DNA of 64,000 nucleotides from Lotus japonicus (Eukaryota > Streptophyta > Magnoliopsida > Fabales > Fabaceae). The DNA lies in NCBI RefSeq assembly GCF_012489685.1, contig NC_080041.1:101270981-101334980 (forward strand). Direction: 5' to 3'. Below the pieces are notes generated by a model. The model was not told the origin of the DNA. It saw nothing but the letters and a program-made list of their open reading frames with translations, and searched no databases. The position numbers were made by a program, and so were the translations under genes. Positions 59,129 to 64,000 of this stretch are shown here, one piece after another; the stretch's first letter is position 1; each line of letters begins with the position of its first letter.

Positions 59129-59412
59129 GCTTCTTGTTTGTTTGCAGTTTTCAAAACAGTTTTTAAAACTGAAACTTGTTTGATACGACCTGTTTTCAAA
59201 AATAGTTTTGAGAACATTTCTCATTTTCAGTTTTTAAAACTAAAAAACCAAAACAGCTAAAATATATTTTTAGTTTATGTTTTTAGTTTTCAGATACCAG
59301 TTTTCTAAATGTTAAAAAACATGTCATTTAATTTGTTTTCTTCTTCTAAAAACCGTTTTTAAAAACTATTTCTGAAAATTATTTTAAAAATTAAAACTGC
59401 AATCAAACAAGC
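59129..59412. mobile_element. MITE-like element with GCTTGTTTGATTGCAGTTTT ends
   Basis: Left gcttcttgtttgtttgcagttttc and, reversed, right gagcttgtttgattgcagtttta are inverted repeats of about 24 bases. Inner sequence is made of ttttaaaact / agttttaaaa words. It lies just upstream of segmental copy B. Confidence 0.6.
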
Positions 59413-59577
59413 TCAATTCGATGATTTTTTTTTAAAACACAATTCGATGATTGTTGAATTCCTTAAACACACTAATAAAGATTCTTTCCTAGTGTTCAAA
59501 AGAGATTATTTCCTAAATAAAGTAGATAAAAAGCTTTAAAAGAAAATTAATATCGACTTTGTTATTTTTTTTTTGAA

Positions 59578-59877
59578 GCTAGCTTTGTTAATCTTTGGAG
59601 CGCACTGAAATTATAGATAAGAGATCTTAGTGCAACGTATATTAAATCCTGTAAAGTATCTGACTCAAAAGAATATCCTTAATTGTTAATTTCTAAAACT
59701 GAGCTGTTACCAAAATGCTAGATGATTTGTTTTTCATTATCTGAATAAAATAATACGTGCAAGATTCTTATATATGCCAAACAACAACGTAGGTGAATCT
59801 AAGATGACCGAAAAAGCCAAAAATACGTAGAAGAACAAAATTGCAACAACACAACCACAGTATATATTGTGTGGTGA
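59578..59877. repeat. Segmental duplication, copy B (empty SINE site)
   Basis: Matches 57510-57965 in order (ctttgttaatctttggagcg ... caacacaaccacagtatata). At about 59655-59677 it reads gtatctgactcaaaagaata, one copy of the SINE target. Confidence 0.9.
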
Positions 59878-59929
59878 ACGGGTGAATATTTTTTTTTTGA
59901 AATTCGTGAACGGGTGAATATTGTTCACA

Positions 59930-61200
59930 TTATTCTTTGATTATGAAATTGGTGATTCGATGATTCTCAGTCAAATAAAATAAATAAATATATATGTAAC
60001 TATTTACTATCTAATACAATTATTCATGAGCGATGAATTAATCACTATTATCGGCTACATACACACTAATCTGAATCAAAAGAATTGCAGCAACACACAT
60101 GGGTCCATTTCTTTGCATGTGGGGACCTAATAACATGTCAGGTTAGGGGCCAAACATACTACATTCCACTTGTCCAAACATTTTATTCAAAGAACTAATC
60201 TTTAGGCTCCCAAAGTTACCCAAAAGACCATCCCCATATAACATATATATATATAATTATTATCTCAGTGTCACATTCTGATAGTGACACAGAAAGCAGC
60301 AACATGTCATGGTTCAACTTGTAAACACCTAACCCCACCTCTCTTTTTCCATTAAAAAGTTGACCACCCCACTTTTCATTGCATATCCCAGAAACCCCTT
60401 AGCAAATCCGTATCGAAAGAAGTATATGCACCACAAATCCAATGCTAGAAATCATGTATTTTATGATATCTTAGTGACTATCAAAAGAATTAATTTTGAT
60501 GTGATATCTAAGTATGTTTGTCCTAGTACTAATAAAATATTAACTATCTCATTATCATTTATAAATTTGTAAGCACGATAAATATAATACAATTTATTTA
60601 GATCAGCCCAATTAACTAGTATAAGGACTCAATATCATTATGGACCTTCCGAGGTTTCATAATTAAGTAAATGTTATGTTGTTTATTAAGACAATAAAAA
60701 ATGAAATTTATCCATCTAATAGTAAAATTAGAGTTGACACAACTAATAAAGAAATATTGTCCAAACGTGACCATTGACTCACAAGTCATTACTTTCAATG
60801 ACTTTATTGAAAATTAAAGTTTTAAATATATTTTATACCAGACTCTAAAAATAGAAGATTAGTCATTTAATTTGATAAACGTTATTCATTTTTCTCATTA
60901 TGCTCGATTTACATCGTAGTTTCTTGAGCGTTGATGCACTTGATATAAATACCTCCTTATCGTGCTCCGCCGAGGAGGCTAGTTAGAACCGAAACTCTAG
61001 AAAGAACTCAACTATAGTGACTTAATAATTTATTTTTTAAAATAATTAAGTAAATTTATAGCATTGATTTAATTTAACGATCAGTCATTTATAATTTTTT
61101 AAAGTGATTGATACTCATAATTAAAAATTACTTAAATAGATATTTTTTTTCAAAAACTGATTTAAACGAAACACGAGGCGCTGAATAACCTCCTTTATCT
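59930..61200. other. No gene seen
   Basis: AT-rich upstream region of the PPIP5K gene with no supported frame. A weaker continuation of the segmental duplication may run to about 60060. Confidence 0.5.
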
Positions 61201-61287
61201 ATCTTCTCGGGTTGGTTTGGTTGGCCCCAAGAAACACGTGAGCTGTGTGCTACTTTGCTCGCCTTTCCACTCATTCTCCGTTATTAT

Positions 61288-61295
61288 TATAAATA
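61288..61295 (+). promoter_or_regulatory. TATA box of the PPIP5K gene
   Basis: tataaata lies 128 bases before the ATG at 61416, followed by a C/T-rich leader typical of plant 5' UTRs. Confidence 0.6.
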
Positions 61296-61415
61296 CAAAT
61301 TCTCAGGCGGCTCTAACACTTTCCGCCATTTTCCTCTGCTGCATTTCTCTTCTTCTCTTGATTTTCCCGTTCCGAATTCCCCTCTCACGGTGGTGCGCGT
61401 GGCGGAGCTCCGGCG

Positions 61416-62954
61416 ATGACGGCGACGGTGGAGGAAGAAGCGGTTGCGGTGAAGAAGATAACGATTGGAGTCTGCGTGATGGAAAAGAAGGTGAAATGTG
61501 GCTCCGAGGTCCTCTCTCTTATACTTTTTCACGCTCTGGATCCACTGTTTTGCTACTCGCGAGTCCAGCGAGTTGCTATGAATGTGTATTGTTCATCACT
61601 CTGTTTTGAATCGCAGGTTTCATCGGCGCCTATGGAGCAGATTCTTCGCCGTTTACAAGCATTTGGTGAATTTGAGGTATTTTGATTTTTCTTCTTCTTC
61701 ACTTTCTGTGCTTGTAGTCATTGATTTCGAATTTGCTTGTTCATGAATATACTGATAGCGTCACTGTTCATATTGTTTCTCTTACATTGCATTAAAGTAC
61801 TGAACTCGGTGCTATTTGCTTTTTCTTTCATCTTTGATTTTCAATTTGTTCTGTTTTGTATTTTTGTTGTGTAGTAGCAGAGTTGGACTTCATGGTAGTG
61901 GTTTTTACATTCATCTGAACTTTGTATTTTATGCAGGTTATACATTTTGGTGATAAGGTCATCCTTGAAGAACCTATAGAAAGGTATAATTGATATGGTT
62001 GTTAGCTGGAACTTGTTTGGACTCTAATTTGAATGCTAATGCTATATCTGTTTGATCAAGTACCTGCTTAGTGTTCTGTAGTAGCTTTCATTTTTTTAGT
62101 TCTATTCATGAACTGAGGGATTGAAAAATATACTGTACTCAAGTTTATCAGTAGACAGAAATTGGTCATTCTGATGAATTTCAGGACATTTAGTCATACT
62201 CCATGGCACGAAGTCTTGGTTGCTTTAAGCAAAGGAGCTATCTAAAATAAATGTCATGTGAGAAGTTAAAATTCAAAACTGAATGATTTTCTTTTGTCTT
62301 TCCTGGTTTTTTTTAATCATGCCCCTAATAGTAGCCATTTTTATCTAACTGGAAAGAGACTTAACAGTTTGTTTGGATAGACAAAAAGAGGATGGTAAAA
62401 GTGCTGATCATTCCATTGTTTGACATGTTCACCTTTTAGAAAGTAGAGAAATTGGTGTGAGTATATTAGAAGACACTCAAAGGGGGAGAAAAGTAAATAG
62501 AAGAAGTATTATAGAATTTACTATGTAACATAATTTTTCGTTAATTAATTTTCATTGGTGGTGGATACATTTGAAAGTTCTGGTGATTTCATTGACTACT
62601 TTACTTTTGATTTTTCTGTATGCCCACTTTTCGAAGGAATATAGATAAAGGAAAATAATTGCTTTCAGATGAACACTTTATTCCCTTATCATTTCTTTCT
62701 TCTTCTATTATAATGCATCCAAACAAGGGATGAAACAAGTTTTTCCCTAATGTCTTGCATGAATCATATTTACATTTGAGACGTGTAAGTTATACCAGAA
62801 ATATTTGATGCTGTTAACTTTTTGGAATCACACAGTTAGCACACTAAGTATAAACATCATGTAATTTCAGATGGCCAGTATGTGATTGTTTGGTTGCTTT
62901 CCATTCCTCTGGATATCCCCTCAAAAAGGCTGAAGCATATGCTGCTTTGAGAAA
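61416..62954 (+). CDS. VIH: Diphosphoinositol-pentakisphosphate kinase (VIH/PPIP5K), exons 1-4, runs off right edge
   Basis: Exons are 61416-61508, 61617-61676, 61937-61983 and 62871-62954, all GT-AG and in frame. The last exon ends in AA, awaiting the next. They read [55 protein letters not shown] and [28 protein letters not shown]. This is the N-terminal segment of plant VIP1/VIH kinases, just before the ATP-grasp domain. The full proteins exceed 1000 residues and make InsP8 from InsP7, linked to phosphate and jasmonate signalling. The next exon, expected to encode KPFLVNEL, was not found before 64000, so intron 4 is longer than 1 kb or the exon is lost. Arg replaces the usual Ser before WPVCDC. 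The expected [10 protein letters not shown] block supports the start. Confidence 0.88.
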
Positions 62955-62959
62955 GTAAG

Positions 62960-64000
62960 CTTGTTTATTTAATATTTACCAACTATAATATTTTGTACAT
63001 CATTTAAATTTTATGAATCATCAGAACTCTATGTTTACTCTTCTCTCAACAACTTGTTGGATTATGCAAGTACAACTACAAGAAGTTTTGGGAATACTAT
63101 TGAGGCCATGGTCAGTTACATCCAGGATAGGAAAACGCTGAATATGAGAATAATTTTTTGCTAGTTTCTTGACAATACTTTCTAAAAGAAACATCTTTAT
63201 CTAATCTGGTAAAAAGATGACTTGGTTCTAAAATGAGTTTGGGGCAACAAAGTGCAAGCTGTGCTGATGAAAAGGTCCATAATCTGTACCCTGTTCTTCT
63301 TGGAGCAGTTTCTCATGCTACGCTTTCGCAGTTGTGGCAATAGTAAAGAGACTATAATTTTATGGTGGATTTGGCAACTCCAAAGTGAGAGACTCACTTT
63401 AGACTAGAGGGTAAAATAAGTCATCAAAATCATTAATAGTGATTACCTACTTTGAAAAGTCAATAAAACAACTCAATCAATGGTAAAAATGACTTACTTT
63501 ACCCTCTAAAGTGAGTCATTCACTTTAGAGGAGCCAGAGTTTATGCTATTCTCTGCTGTATTTGATTGAAGAGCATAGTCCTATTTTTAATGGTGTCTCT
63601 TAAGCCTCACATTTGTTATGAGATAGGATTTTATTTTTGGCTTATTGATTTTGATTTGGTCATGCATGTTTAGAGGGAATTTCTATGGTTTATGTGCAAG
63701 GTGACTGGACTTCCTTGCTGTATTTTCTATTTTGGTTTGCTGTTCTTTCTGTTCTTGCCATCCCCTCTCCAGCATGGTTTCTCATCCTCCGCCCCCTAGA
63801 ACCATTCATGTGAAGTATGCCTGTTATGCCTCCAGCAATTGCTGACATATATGCTCGGAGGAATAGGAAGGGTAGCAGGGGACTGAAGACTTAGATAGCA
63901 AGTACAATGTAAGTAAGTGAGAGAATAGGGATGTGGGCTGTAACAATCTACCCACATGGCAAAGGGATTGGAAAGTAAAGGAGTCAATTGCAATTTGCAA
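62960..64000 (+). other. Presumed intron 4 of the PPIP5K gene
   Basis: No exon of the kinase or of any other gene was recognised. A small MITE lies at 63371-63537. The remainder is ordinary AT-rich intron-like DNA. Confidence 0.5.
63371..63537. mobile_element. Short hairpin MITE in presumed intron 4 of PPIP5K
   Basis: Left tggcaactccaaagtgagag + actcactttag...gagggtaaaataagtcat and, reversed, right tggctcctctaaagtgaatg + actcactttagagggtaaagtaagtcat match over about 55 bases, leaving a core of about 55 AT-rich bases. The target duplication is not clear. Confidence 0.75.

Noticed and set aside
1..64000. A coordinated gene cluster or new multi-gene system
   Set aside because: The intact genes belong to unrelated pathways and are separated by insertions. 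No operon-like or biosynthetic cluster is visible.

Overview
The window reads as nuclear DNA of a flowering plant. It is AT-rich, its genes are split by GT-AG introns, and it is crowded with plant transposons. A eudicot, most likely a papilionoid legume, fits the gene and MITE style. That assignment rests on recognition of families, not on a search. No organellar, bacterial or CRISPR features were seen.

Six loci look like intact or potentially intact coding genes. They are: the 5' part of a DUF761/DUF4408-type membrane protein gene leaving the left edge (1-1044, minus); a two-exon mitochondrial/ER AAA-ATPase of the BCS1-like plant family (3666-5261); a five-exon GDSL esterase/lipase closest to the LTL1 type (9126-11999); a 13-exon CACTA-transposon gene with a complete Ulp1/C48 protease tetrad (31174-35474); a DUF569 gene (40266 to about 43343); and the first four exons of a diphosphoinositol-pentakisphosphate kinase gene (VIH/PPIP5K, 61416-62954) leaving the right edge.

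The rest is mostly decaying gene copies and mobile DNA. Relics include a plant-mobile-domain gene (14070-15240), a PRP18 splicing-factor gene (25530-28074), an RPA-like OB-fold gene (47760-48853), a B3-like exon (56690-57000) and RNase H tails (39108-39575, 54480-54850). Mobile elements include a 3' CACTA portion ending at 37066 with palindromic subterminal repeats; a complete 315-bp TRIM with AAATG target duplications six bases further on; a 5'-truncated LINE with a 575-codon reverse-transcriptase reading frame; SINEs; two Stowaway MITEs with TA duplications; a Tourist-like element (TTA duplication) filled with a GGT/GGC array; a small Helitron; and a possible solo LTR.

From 15575 to 21900 lies a tandem array of about 2.2-2.6 kb units. 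Each unit contains short LTRs, PBS-like sites and an antisense protein-kinase C-lobe fragment. Near the right end, two copies of a roughly 300-bp segment differ by a SINE insertion, so one copy preserves the empty site. The intact genes show no shared pathway. The window is a set of unrelated housekeeping or defence-type genes separated by nested insertions.
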